The notes beneath the pieces were generated by a model. That model was not told where the DNA came from. It saw only the letters and a list, made by a program, of their open reading frames with translations, and ran no database searches. Position numbers and translations under genes: made by a program. A stretch of DNA of 30,610 nt from JBFMHD01 sp040752395 [NCBI: Candidatus Hydrogenedentota bacterium] (lineage in GTDB: Bacteria > JBFMHD01): assembly GCA_040752395.1 (NCBI GenBank), contig JBFMHD010000007.1, forward strand, positions 1 to 30,610. Direction: 5' to 3'. Positions 26,501-30,610 of this stretch are shown here, in pieces (position 1 is the stretch's first letter; every line of letters starts with the position of its first letter).

Positions 26501-28818
26501 ACCTTGCAGGTAATATCAGTGATACTTCAAGTATTATAACTTTTTGTAGGGATGCAACCGTTCCTTCGTTTGTAAGCAAATATCCTGATAATAATTACGT
26601 CCTATCTGATTCCTCGGTTTATATAACAATCTCCTGTACAGACTCATTATCTCTACCTGATTCTTTCTACTTTACCTTGCTTATTGACACAGGCGCAGGT
26701 TACACTGATGTCGGTTCCCAGATGACGAAATACGATACCGGGTTTAGATATAGACCTGCTAAAGGATACTTTGATTCAGGAACTATTATTTATGTAGGAT
26801 ATATTTACGATCGTGCTCATAATGTTAATGTTTGTACCGTCTCATTTCGGATTGATACAGCATCTGTCCCGATCTCTATTATCTCACCTGTTGATACTTA
26901 TATAAAATATGTTTATTTAGATGTCACTATTTTTTCAGAGATCAGCGATACTATATATCTGTTTTTAGATAACAATCTATACTCATATAAATTATTAACT
27001 ACTCAAACATATACTTTTTATGCGGTCCCTCTAATCACTCAGGGCTGGCATACGTTAAAAGCCTGTGCTGTAAATAATTTAGGCGTATGGTCTGATACAA
27101 TCACAAAATTGGTCTATCTTGACACCACTCCACCCCCTGCGCCGGTTCTTATAAGTGTTACACCTGATACCTGGACAGGAATCGACTCATTCACTATAAA
27201 ATGGATAGCTGTTAATGACTCCTCTGGTATTTTATATTATTACTATATCCTAGACAATCTGCTTCTTGATACTTCAGGTGGTATAAAAACAACTGATACC
27301 CAGATACAGATACAAATCGGGTTTTCGCAAGGTATCCATAAACTTTATCTCTATTCTCAGGACAAAGCAGGGAATATCGATACTTCACAATATACCATTG
27401 TCACTCTTTACCTTAATTCAAATGCTCCATCACTTTATATCACTTCACCTGTAAATAATGGTTATATCCAGAATTTAACTGTCACAGGAACTATAACAGA
27501 CCCTGAAGATACGCCTGTAATTGTATATGTCCTGGTTGATGGGGCTGATACCACGCAGGCATCTGTAAGCTCACAGGGCACCTGGGCTGTAACAGTAATA
27601 ATAACCTCTGCTGGCTGGCATACTATCAAAGCTTATGCAGTAGATAATTCGAATAATACCGCTTCTTATGAAGTAGTAGCTTTTTACGATACCTCTACTC
27701 CATCAATCGCAATTACACCTTTCGCAGTTATTGATACTAAAACATCAGTAGTTGTAACAGGCTCCTTGATTGATTCTGATATTATAGCAATAACATTAAA
27801 ACAGAACAATGATACCACCTATAATGCTTCGGTTAATACTCAAGCAAAAACTTTTAGTGCAACTCTTACTCTTACAGATGGTGAAAACATATTCTATATT
27901 GACAGCTCAGACAGCAGTGGTAACCATTCCTATGATACAATCTATATATACAAAGTAGATAATGCATTGACTTATGATACTGTAAAAGGATATTCGATTA
28001 TCCCATCGTTCACACAATTCGATACATATTCTGCAGGCGTTAATATCCAAGGAACCACTACTATTGAGGTTCAAATCCCGATTTATGATTTTACTATGGG
28101 TCAATATCTGGACACTTACATAATAAAATGTTGTTTTGCTGATACTACCACAGCCTTCCTCACTCACAGAGCTGATACTACAAGCTTATTATCTGCATTA
28201 AATACTGATGATTATAGATTATTATCATTTACTCTTTATGAATTTAAGGTGCTTAATCGAGAAGGGGCAGACATAGGTAACGATTCTTCAAAACTACTCT
28301 CTGCAACACTTATCTATAAAACATCTCGTTCACAGATCGCTGGTAAAGATGTAACGACTCTTAAAGTATTTTATTACAACCCTTTAACAGCGACTTTTGA
28401 ATCTGTTAGCTCGTCGTACAGTTCTCTTGAAGGCGGTATAGTTACTTCTTTATCGCATCTTTCAATATTTGGTATTTTTCCGGGTGCAACCGCGGCACAG
28501 CCGTCGTTATCAAATCTAATAATTTATCCAAACCCGTTTAAACCTAATGACGGCGATGCTAATACGGGTCGATGGTATGTTGCTGGCGATTTTACGACTG
28601 GTATCATATTCGATAGATTAACTGATGATGTAACGATAAAAATATTTACGATTACAGGTCAAAAAGTAATCGAACGCAGAATTACAAATACAGGCATCGC
28701 CCATTGGGACGTCCGTAACGACCAGGGCGATATCGTTGCATCAGGTGTTTATATAGCAGTTGTCGAAGATAACAAAGGTCGTGGCAGAGTTATTAAGAAG
28801 ATTGCAATAATAAAGTAG
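14587..28818 (+). CDS. Giant secreted alpha-glucan hydrolase: two GH57-like regions, starch-binding modules, Ig stalk, T9SS-type C-terminal domain
   Basis: 4743 residues (about 0.5 MDa). GTG 14587 is preferred: GAGG lies six bases upstream and it gives a 29-residue signal peptide (basic MRLFK, hydrophobic core, HLYA cleavage); a TTG at 14560 has no well-spaced site. Order: GH57-like region 1 (about 35-525; WHMDQPIYW, probable nucleophile E205 in PSEIAFS, probable acid D345 in FSHDGDNAYGG); beta domain; CBM25-like (685-796, ending WDNNNGQNY); three FN3; CBM20-like (1088-1189, EYKYVINGNQWEND); three FN3; a glucodextranase-like beta domain (1482-1675); GH57-like region 2 (1679-2125; E1828 in YWTPERV, D1925 in FDDWEAYAG); amylopullulanase-type beta domain (2139-2361); two FN3; three CBM34/X25-like repeats (2558-2983); one FN3; Ig-like stalk (3083-4632); sorting domain (4638-4743; YPNPFKP, VTIKIFTITGQKV, ASGVYIAVV). 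It probably attacks starch or glycogen at the cell surface. Confidence 0.88.
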   Translation: MRLFKIFLPMPLYLFCAFVPLYLCTHLYANNSVHTTYLWHMDQPIYWPDRHSSGNRYEYAWDSIQAKDGGRTNPLNDVRAIFSLDDRVAAYQWRPKDSIGTVLWHPDAGAQINYSACLIENVRSLGDAYQLGYSPTWYSGYREGRNWSTSGGKPRLDIVLFTFHHILPGLSDPIVVQREIEIYKQIYPDAWGTTPGLSKGYFPSEIAFSERLIPVLVQQGIEWVVVSNSHISRCIENFPLVLGTGGENTEPPNRADIINPAQNNWFRMQIDRGCSPCNAYPYSMRPHYAKYVDPNTGTEYKIIVVPTEQAMSWKDGYQTYGTQDIDGIAWANEPATPMLIVFSHDGDNAYGGGYSYYMESVPSFVSQANSKGYSPTTIQQYLTDHPVDPADIVHVEDGPWVNADGDMGSPTYCNWNWPLMSQTGTVDIANGWAEDERNWAVFTAALNRIVTAEQVFGAPPDPRKIIYPWEGANNLELAWHFYLGGTNSGFMYYGKALDMEVKPTISSNEAVYHADLILGSNPNDLTPPTIWLPQRYPYNPGSLNFGAIYNYKQYYAPRDFWVWTFIYDLSGIQSVTLKYRIDNDGVNPLSSNQNEVYQDGTEVGTWRSLPMTQRVFPKDNVYNDPEIDFFELPIYIADEYYVHVDRAELNSVLIDYYVEAIDSRGNITRSPIQHCYIGDGSGSGGTPQTLWTPTYPTENDLITITKNIATTDTVYLHWGVNSWTLPADYYWPSGSFQYDAQSIESPMTKTGSETYQITIGPFNQAQEVNQVNFVFHWGSTWDNNNGQNYNITVTQVPIDTQPPDTPTGLTITEKDQTIDLSWNANTEPDLAGYYIYRKAPADTTLVKLNSTPWTQTTYSDTGLTNNSVYYYRISAVDNYDTPNESGLCDTESGIPRSVDTAPPLPPTGLSTAKQTLAIKLSWSRNLETDLSGYKVYSSTISGGPYTQIADTSNTYITHTDLNPAVRYYYVVKAYDSSNNLSDTSSEVSDTPLPDPAPSAPTGLTPTPSSEKVTLTWNPNSEPDVAGYRVYYSTLSFPLILQYDTTQTTVVIYNLVNDSTYQFVVSCYDTYGSESTKSGTVTATPKDYITVHFSLDLTSITTENTVTIAGNRLTPAWSPTSNQLSVVETGSYYKIDFQFLSGDTLEYKYVINGNQWENDFSGGWSINRDITIVEHEPGIMWVHNKWNIDGDLSPGSPTGLTPTDLPNSIKLEWLENSEFDRRGYIVLVDTDGSFDSLSIVSDNYITISNMNPGDTALFKVVCVDSAFNVSGYSSTITGTAGGNAPPSSPTGLNVLGVTDTAVILDWADNTEADLSGYFIYKSTTSGSNYTRVNTDTHNQSYYTVSNLTTNETYYFVVLAVDSTGLWSDTSSEVQGTPRPPDTTPPSAPANLRGTVGDKYVILYWTKSPEQDVTGYNVYRKRLTEQNFVRINTSVVTDTTYTSSGLTNNETYQFYVTALDNAYPNNESDSSNTVSLMPYAPPTFRTITIDGDFLDWIHNDVIELDGYNDDYKLYDNYDQSRDIIAIYAAEGQDNYYFRIDFYELGIFAESTYMDAVFLLDFASGGQSSLPNVTVTTDKPWEIAIVFDDVNTYKVYTPDWVDHPTDFLGAQIRSNIDCLELGIKKSLMKTYGFTDFQTINIQCYTYKDAATQITDAVADDNPWADGILNSATLSTAQTGTAKYSAILHANQSLNQGSDIADWIYDDVNLTPNGNPTGYRRALQTASLYKQSANFHISGSLAVTLAHANNSNSLKDGPTFINDVKEFVDTDQSYKPGRLITGGVFAEHIIPFFENNSGLGIYVNAKATYYKDRILKSIFDIGYQPRVYWTPERVIRGTSFDDIITDSDGSPTNYIATVIDQVTHLRDWYGITDPYKVYKINGVICFAIDDYSDQKKFWNMDDGLHIGVRELLLNKAMAADQEQLVLVFDDWEAYAGKSFASQETNDNPDNWDKTVRWLATHPWIQLITLEDILDWGWSYIDLGTNLGLGFDTYEYLKHATENSYENWYYGGFYEDDFADAVPVLRGTRYSGPTTIPSAKKYGDVYTSNTIFYETWNNIKNAAPNKLKTLAELGFIATIFETAWHDEDNVDYSRNPDGSWVYPDVTWDQISQWALKLHGKVRMNNIIAEAANWANNVKTGVIDATACASATDVDLDGENEYILYNNRVYAVFENDGGRLEFAFAYNSNDGGYGMVGVGGSNSDYEGEEEGSSNYRRCSAFKDMNNGIYVDDVYSVSVSTKSLTFTSSDGKIIKTFSLADGDKTINASYTETLTGPLYIRFGLSPNQVDMYYNGTDNIAKSGGATSGYVAVTNSAGGTARINFGSTSLNTGFSDGSPDNSNPCMTYQYEIYGDGSFTLSLTLDGGEDAATPPPEPPTNLSATPDSGSILLTWTTSVGPNLSGYFIYKSTDGSTYYKRYSDTIPGSLTQWADTGLTNGNTYWYYLTAVNTSGTEGLASSIVSGTPTANGPPTPTSGLSATPGNQTVLLKWNKNTESDLAGYNVYRGLVSGGPYTKINGSLNSDTDYLDTTVSNGVTYYYVVTAVDTADNQSAYSSETSATPNVLASQDNDVWWSHLKHDPEDSVPINNKNYRSPYQPWQYETPSIYVRSASGDLTGVSLRVWDVFQSKVISPWPTGTFIGSSGEYDYYECQIPALSGQKWYRIAVIDGTDTDWIKSDGAGNYVVSDGGEDNDPAGAIDFTYTPTPTASQDNDVWWDFLGHNPDTIVESETYYYREPINPTQNDTITIYIRAASSDLTGISLRVLDFGDSSVNWYSAQVYDTIGNYQVWVVNIPPDSDTREYRIAVVDGTDTDWLGLSAGWVTQECKQYTAWAVNGTDADADSGAEWSFKPLSSASQDNKIETDYLYFDPDSIAYSGTTYQSPLNPSLYDTIFFTIRTRRDDLSYVVIKLFISDTTTETTPITASKIFSTDIYDFYQAILNPQTDTIYYRIIVVDGSDTKYLKDNATGSFAISSTGNDNDPEGALDFIIRPLLDTTPPAIPQNLGVSNPGSGYSLDINWTPDTDADLSYYKIYRSTLPTATYSFIKSCTTNFYTDTPLLPGITYYYRVSAVDLKGNESEQSDSASNTPNDTLPPACVRLASPQNGASTNDTTPLLVWTTTYDYGSCIKYYRIQLDNDTYFLSIIINDTTTASDTDYQITTGLGEGSYYWRVFAVDLFDNTSSIIDTFNFIIDTTAPGPVTLIKPKYYTNDTPTLFTLSGDVNRYHILISLRFDFLTTVYDTIITGTSVYLSLAENLYYFKSAGVDSTDLEGSFSQPETFILDITKPQITSISINTDTYLYKSSDTIYFNNSSNLYCTLTISFVEDYPDSAVSSSSYGNTPVDSMPDNGFDLLYYISQAETASSTVSIKVYDKSSNSDSKIIFFVRDITPPAFSISPVSDTDNNNDNYQPSYLWEDDTIIIISISASDTISGLAQNYIRASLKPGDTTDWTSSNQLVLASSYADTQILITVYTKDAVSNSSANTITINIDRTLPVISSCTFLDPGYETSYYNPIDSPIVYLYVTYTDTYPDTIILDITGITDPQADSLPVNASTFAINVSASPSADTYNITIYAIDYAGNVGLYTPPALKLDRTSPVVGTLKINNGTLNVADTTFKLTAVSWSDAHSCIKEYYASCTTPNPYLLNPDSDGIWPEFVIPDVSGTHTIYVMCIDNLRNTSSIVSITINYDSKTPVIEQINVTSDKDTYLFSNNPLLSEEDTVWFSNLPSFGANQTITINVTFRANNPDTMTADTAFNKGLQIDTTIADSYTATYTIDQSVTSNTRVIITVYEATGEKDSGIINFARDIDTPGMIKNDTYYGPYNSAPASIIDLDFYDTGVGLEYFGYGVGSPAILQKYYISGNSYTTNWQINWNDISEGTNVIYVTLSDSVGNISSGYDTFIIIKDTTKPDSPLITKPADNSCDSSVNILFTWTSVSEANTYTLIVDNNSTLLSPEYTKITTDTNKTLSLSEGIWYAGVAATDLAGNISDTSSIITFCRDATVPSFVSKYPDNNYVLSDSSVYITISCTDSLSLPDSFYFTLLIDTGAGYTDVGSQMTKYDTGFRYRPAKGYFDSGTIIYVGYIYDRAHNVNVCTVSFRIDTASVPISIISPVDTYIKYVYLDVTIFSEISDTIYLFLDNNLYSYKLLTTQTYTFYAVPLITQGWHTLKACAVNNLGVWSDTITKLVYLDTTPPPAPVLISVTPDTWTGIDSFTIKWIAVNDSSGILYYYYILDNLLLDTSGGIKTTDTQIQIQIGFSQGIHKLYLYSQDKAGNIDTSQYTIVTLYLNSNAPSLYITSPVNNGYIQNLTVTGTITDPEDTPVIVYVLVDGADTTQASVSSQGTWAVTVIITSAGWHTIKAYAVDNSNNTASYEVVAFYDTSTPSIAITPFAVIDTKTSVVVTGSLIDSDIIAITLKQNNDTTYNASVNTQAKTFSATLTLTDGENIFYIDSSDSSGNHSYDTIYIYKVDNALTYDTVKGYSIIPSFTQFDTYSAGVNIQGTTTIEVQIPIYDFTMGQYLDTYIIKCCFADTTTAFLTHRADTTSLLSALNTDDYRLLSFTLYEFKVLNREGADIGNDSSKLLSATLIYKTSRSQIAGKDVTTLKVFYYNPLTATFESVSSSYSSLEGGIVTSLSHLSIFGIFPGATAAQPSLSNLIIYPNPFKPNDGDANTGRWYVAGDFTTGIIFDRLTDDVTIKIFTITGQKVIERRITNTGIAHWDVRNDQGDIVASGVYIAVVEDNKGRGRVIKKIAIIK

Positions 28819-28879
28819 GCTACAGACTACAGGCTCCAGACTCCAGCCGGCTGTAGCCCGTAGCCTGAAGCCTCAAGCC
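28818..28879. repeat. Palindromic word repeat directly after the giant gene
   Basis: This 62-bp imperfect palindrome is centred on CAGCCGGCTG and made of GGCTACAG/GGCTCCAG and GCCTGAAG/GTAGCC words. It begins at the last base of the TAG stop codon, so it will form a hairpin in the 3' end of the message or in the intergenic mRNA before the PorV-like gene. With 14375-14429 it brackets the giant gene. Confidence 0.8.
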
Positions 28880-28982
28880 CGAAGAGCCTGAAGTCCGAAG
28901 TTCCCCAAAGACTGAGGGAATTTTGAAACAAATTATCTTGAGCTTATTCGAAGTTTACAAAAACTTATAAACAGGTTATTTA

Positions 28983-30374
28983 ATGAAAATTAATTTATCA
29001 ATTCCCAATTTTTTGTTCTTCCGTTTCCTTTCCTGCCGTAGCCTGAAGCCCGTAGCCTGTAGCCTGTTCTTATCTTTCTCTCTCCACGCTGCGAACAGCA
29101 TCGGCCAAACCTGTGCCGAGTTCCTTAAAATCGAGGTCGGAGCTAAACCCGCTGCTATGGCCGGGGCTTATACCGCTTCAGGTAATGATGCCTGGGCACC
29201 TTTCTATAACCCAGCACACCTCGGCTTCTTAACAAACTATGAGATTGGGTTCCAGCATAATAACTGGTTCCAGAATATTAATCAAAACTATTTTGTAGCA
29301 ATATTACCTACAAAACGCTTCGGAACATTTGGTGGTAGTTTTAATTATGTTGATTTAGGAGATTTAGAACGAACAACCATAGCCTCAGGTCAGGCAGGCC
29401 AGATACTCGGCACATTTGATGCCTCGGATATGGCTCTCTCTTTATCCTGGGGTATGAAATTTGAGAAACCGATAAGTGTGGGCACTACTTTGAAGTGGAT
29501 CCATTCAAAGATAGAATCCGAAAAAGCAGATGCAGTTGCATTTGATGTAGGTCTGAGATACAGACCATATAAAATCTGGGATCTCGGACTGACTGTCCAG
29601 AACATTGGTTCTGATATGAAATTTATCTCAGAGGGTGACCCACTGCCATGGTCTTTCCGACTTGGTAACTCTTTAAGATTTTTTGATGATAGCCTAAGTT
29701 TAAGTCTTGATATGATCAAATATCGAGCCACAGACCCTGATGTATCAGTCGGACTTGAATATGATTTACTAAAAGTAGTGGGGTTCCGCGTTGGTTATAA
29801 CTCACGAAATAGCGATGTGGACCAGGGTTTAACCTGTGGTATAGGTTTTCATTATGCTGGCTTTAGTGTGGATTACAGTTATGTTCCGTATGGTTTTCTT
29901 GGCAACAGTCACCGGCTTAGTGTGGGGTTCAGGTGGGGTGTGACTCCAAAACCACAACCTCTAACCACTAAACCCCATCCCCCAACCGCCAAACCAAAAC
30001 CTCCTACACAAAAACGCTATGACACAATAACACAAAAACCAGAAATGGTTCCACTCGAAGTATTCTACGTTCCGCGTTTTAATGGTATTAATCTACCGCA
30101 AAATGCGGTCTGGCTCGAGAGATCTGCCCAGGATTTATTAAAATCAAGATTAGGGAACAAAGGAATAAAACTTTCAGAGACTCGCTACTCTCACTACATC
30201 CAATGCACAATCGAGTTTACTGACATCTCAACTCTGCTTATCATTGCCAAACTTTATGACAAATATGACAATCTCATCTACACAACCAGCACCCGGGGCC
30301 CATCCTCAAAACTCATCCACCTCATCGATACTTTAAGTCTCTCTATCTTTAATCACCTAACCCAACCTCAATAA
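28983..30374 (+). CDS. PorV/PorQ-family (UPF0164) outer-membrane protein with extra C-terminal domain
   Basis: 463 residues. A signal peptide (about 1-38) precedes a family signature, EFLKIEVGAKPAAMAGAYTA...YNPAHLGFL, and a beta-barrel-like region to about residue 318 with many amphipathic strands (GLRYRPYKIWDLGLTVQNIGS, DVSVGLEYDLLKVVGFRVGY, FSVDYSYVPYGFLGNSHRLSVG). PorV binds C-terminal sorting domains of type IX secretion cargo and hands them to the surface machinery; PorQ is a related attachment component. A Pro/Lys/Thr linker (about 320-346) and a roughly 115-residue globular tail follow, which standard members lack; the tail looks somewhat like TolB-N/FlgO-type folds, but weakly. It lies 164 bases after the giant gene, probably in the same transcript. 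Part of the signal peptide is encoded by a word repeat. Confidence 0.87.
   Translation: MKINLSIPNFLFFRFLSCRSLKPVACSLFLSFSLHAANSIGQTCAEFLKIEVGAKPAAMAGAYTASGNDAWAPFYNPAHLGFLTNYEIGFQHNNWFQNINQNYFVAILPTKRFGTFGGSFNYVDLGDLERTTIASGQAGQILGTFDASDMALSLSWGMKFEKPISVGTTLKWIHSKIESEKADAVAFDVGLRYRPYKIWDLGLTVQNIGSDMKFISEGDPLPWSFRLGNSLRFFDDSLSLSLDMIKYRATDPDVSVGLEYDLLKVVGFRVGYNSRNSDVDQGLTCGIGFHYAGFSVDYSYVPYGFLGNSHRLSVGFRWGVTPKPQPLTTKPHPPTAKPKPPTQKRYDTITQKPEMVPLEVFYVPRFNGINLPQNAVWLERSAQDLLKSRLGNKGIKLSETRYSHYIQCTIEFTDISTLLIIAKLYDKYDNLIYTTSTRGPSSKLIHLIDTLSLSIFNHLTQPQ
29036..29074 (+). repeat. Half copy of the palindromic word repeat inside the PorV-like signal sequence
   Basis: GTAGCCTGAAGCCCGTAGCC followed by TGTAGCCTGTTCTTATC matches one arm of the units at 11821-11882 and 14375-14440. 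It is translated in frame as RSLKPVACSLFLS, part of the signal peptide. Confidence 0.8.
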
Positions 30375-30430
30375 GTAGCAAGTTCCTGCTCCTTCAATCC
30401 TGCTAATATAATCGCCATTTTTTCCTGAGT

Positions 30431-30459
30431 TTGACAGTTTAAAATTATAATTATAATAA
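30431..30459 (+). promoter_or_regulatory. Possible promoter near the right edge
   Basis: TTGACA (30431-30436) is followed by an AT-rich stretch with TATAAT at 15 bases (30452-30457) or TAATAA at 17 bases (30454-30459). Downstream there is only a 25- to 32-codon frame (from 30461 or 30482 to 30559) that I do not accept as a gene, and a GGAGGT at 30573-30578 without a start codon in view. A gene probably starts beyond the window. Confidence 0.4.
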
Positions 30460-30610
30460 AATGAGGATAAAATTGGGGTATATGTCCAAAAAGTTTTCAC
30501 TACAAACCCTAATTATTATTGATATTATTAGAATAACAGCATTAATAAAAATCTGCTGATATTGTTATAGTTGGAGGTATCTTTATCTTTAATATCCTTA
30601 ATATATCATT

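Noticed and set aside
23833-28480. Recurring GATACx words as a DNA repeat
   Set aside because: They are in frame and encode Asp-Thr pairs; no regular spacing at DNA level.
30461-30559. Small protein of 25-32 residues near the right edge
   Set aside because: Its first ATG lies at or upstream of the predicted transcription start and the composition is low-complexity (many Ile); insufficient support.

Overview
The window is low-GC DNA from an uncultured-looking bacterium. It carries an exported giant protein with a type A/FlgD-like C-terminal sorting domain beside a PorV/PorQ-family outer-membrane protein. That points to a diderm with a type IX (Por)-like secretion route, as in the FCB group and several candidate phyla. 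The exact phylum is not decidable from this sequence. There are no rRNA or tRNA genes, no CRISPR array and no transposase.

Layout. (1) 1-7674: the last 43 codons of a + strand gene, then eight tightly packed minus-strand genes read leftwards from a promoter at 7766-7794: proA, nadD, yqeK, a degenerate LytR-CpsA-Psr-like membrane protein, rsfS, birA, coaX and a Wzc-like chain-length/tyrosine-kinase protein. The operon mixes cofactor synthesis (NAD, CoA, protein biotinylation), proline synthesis, Ap4A hydrolysis, ribosome silencing and envelope polysaccharide export. (2) 7675-8613: a divergent promoter region into which a PIN-toxin/antitoxin pair appears to have been placed, bounded by two identical 24-bp copies of the promoter core. 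(3) 8630-11713: a small membrane protein, a GT4 glycosyltransferase and a lipoprotein fusing MEMO and AMMECR1 domains. (4) 11714-14586: a regulatory block rich in palindromic repeats, holding a pseudo-receiver/STAS protein that lacks both usual phosphorylation sites and a LacI-family regulator. (5) 14587-30374: a 4743-residue secreted protein with two GH57-like catalytic regions, several starch-binding-like modules, about nine FN3 domains, a long Ig-like stalk and a sorting domain, followed by the PorV-like gene.

How the parts work together. The LacI gene and the giant gene have near-identical promoters (TTGACA-N17-TAAAAT) with the same 16-bp LacI-type operator lying between the -35 and -10 boxes, and their leaders are duplicates of each other. 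This is good sequence evidence for one autoregulated switch controlling extracellular alpha-glucan attack. The PorV-like protein is the natural partner for export or surface attachment of the giant.

The most unusual features are: the giant and its regulatory circuit; a family of word-like palindromic repeats (built from GCCTGAAG/GCCTGTAG units around CAGCCGGCTG) that brackets the giant gene, interrupts its leader and even encodes part of the PorV signal peptide; and three signalling or assembly proteins that keep their folds but have lost key residues (tyrosine-kinase Walker A', receiver/STAS phosphosites, LCP arginine).
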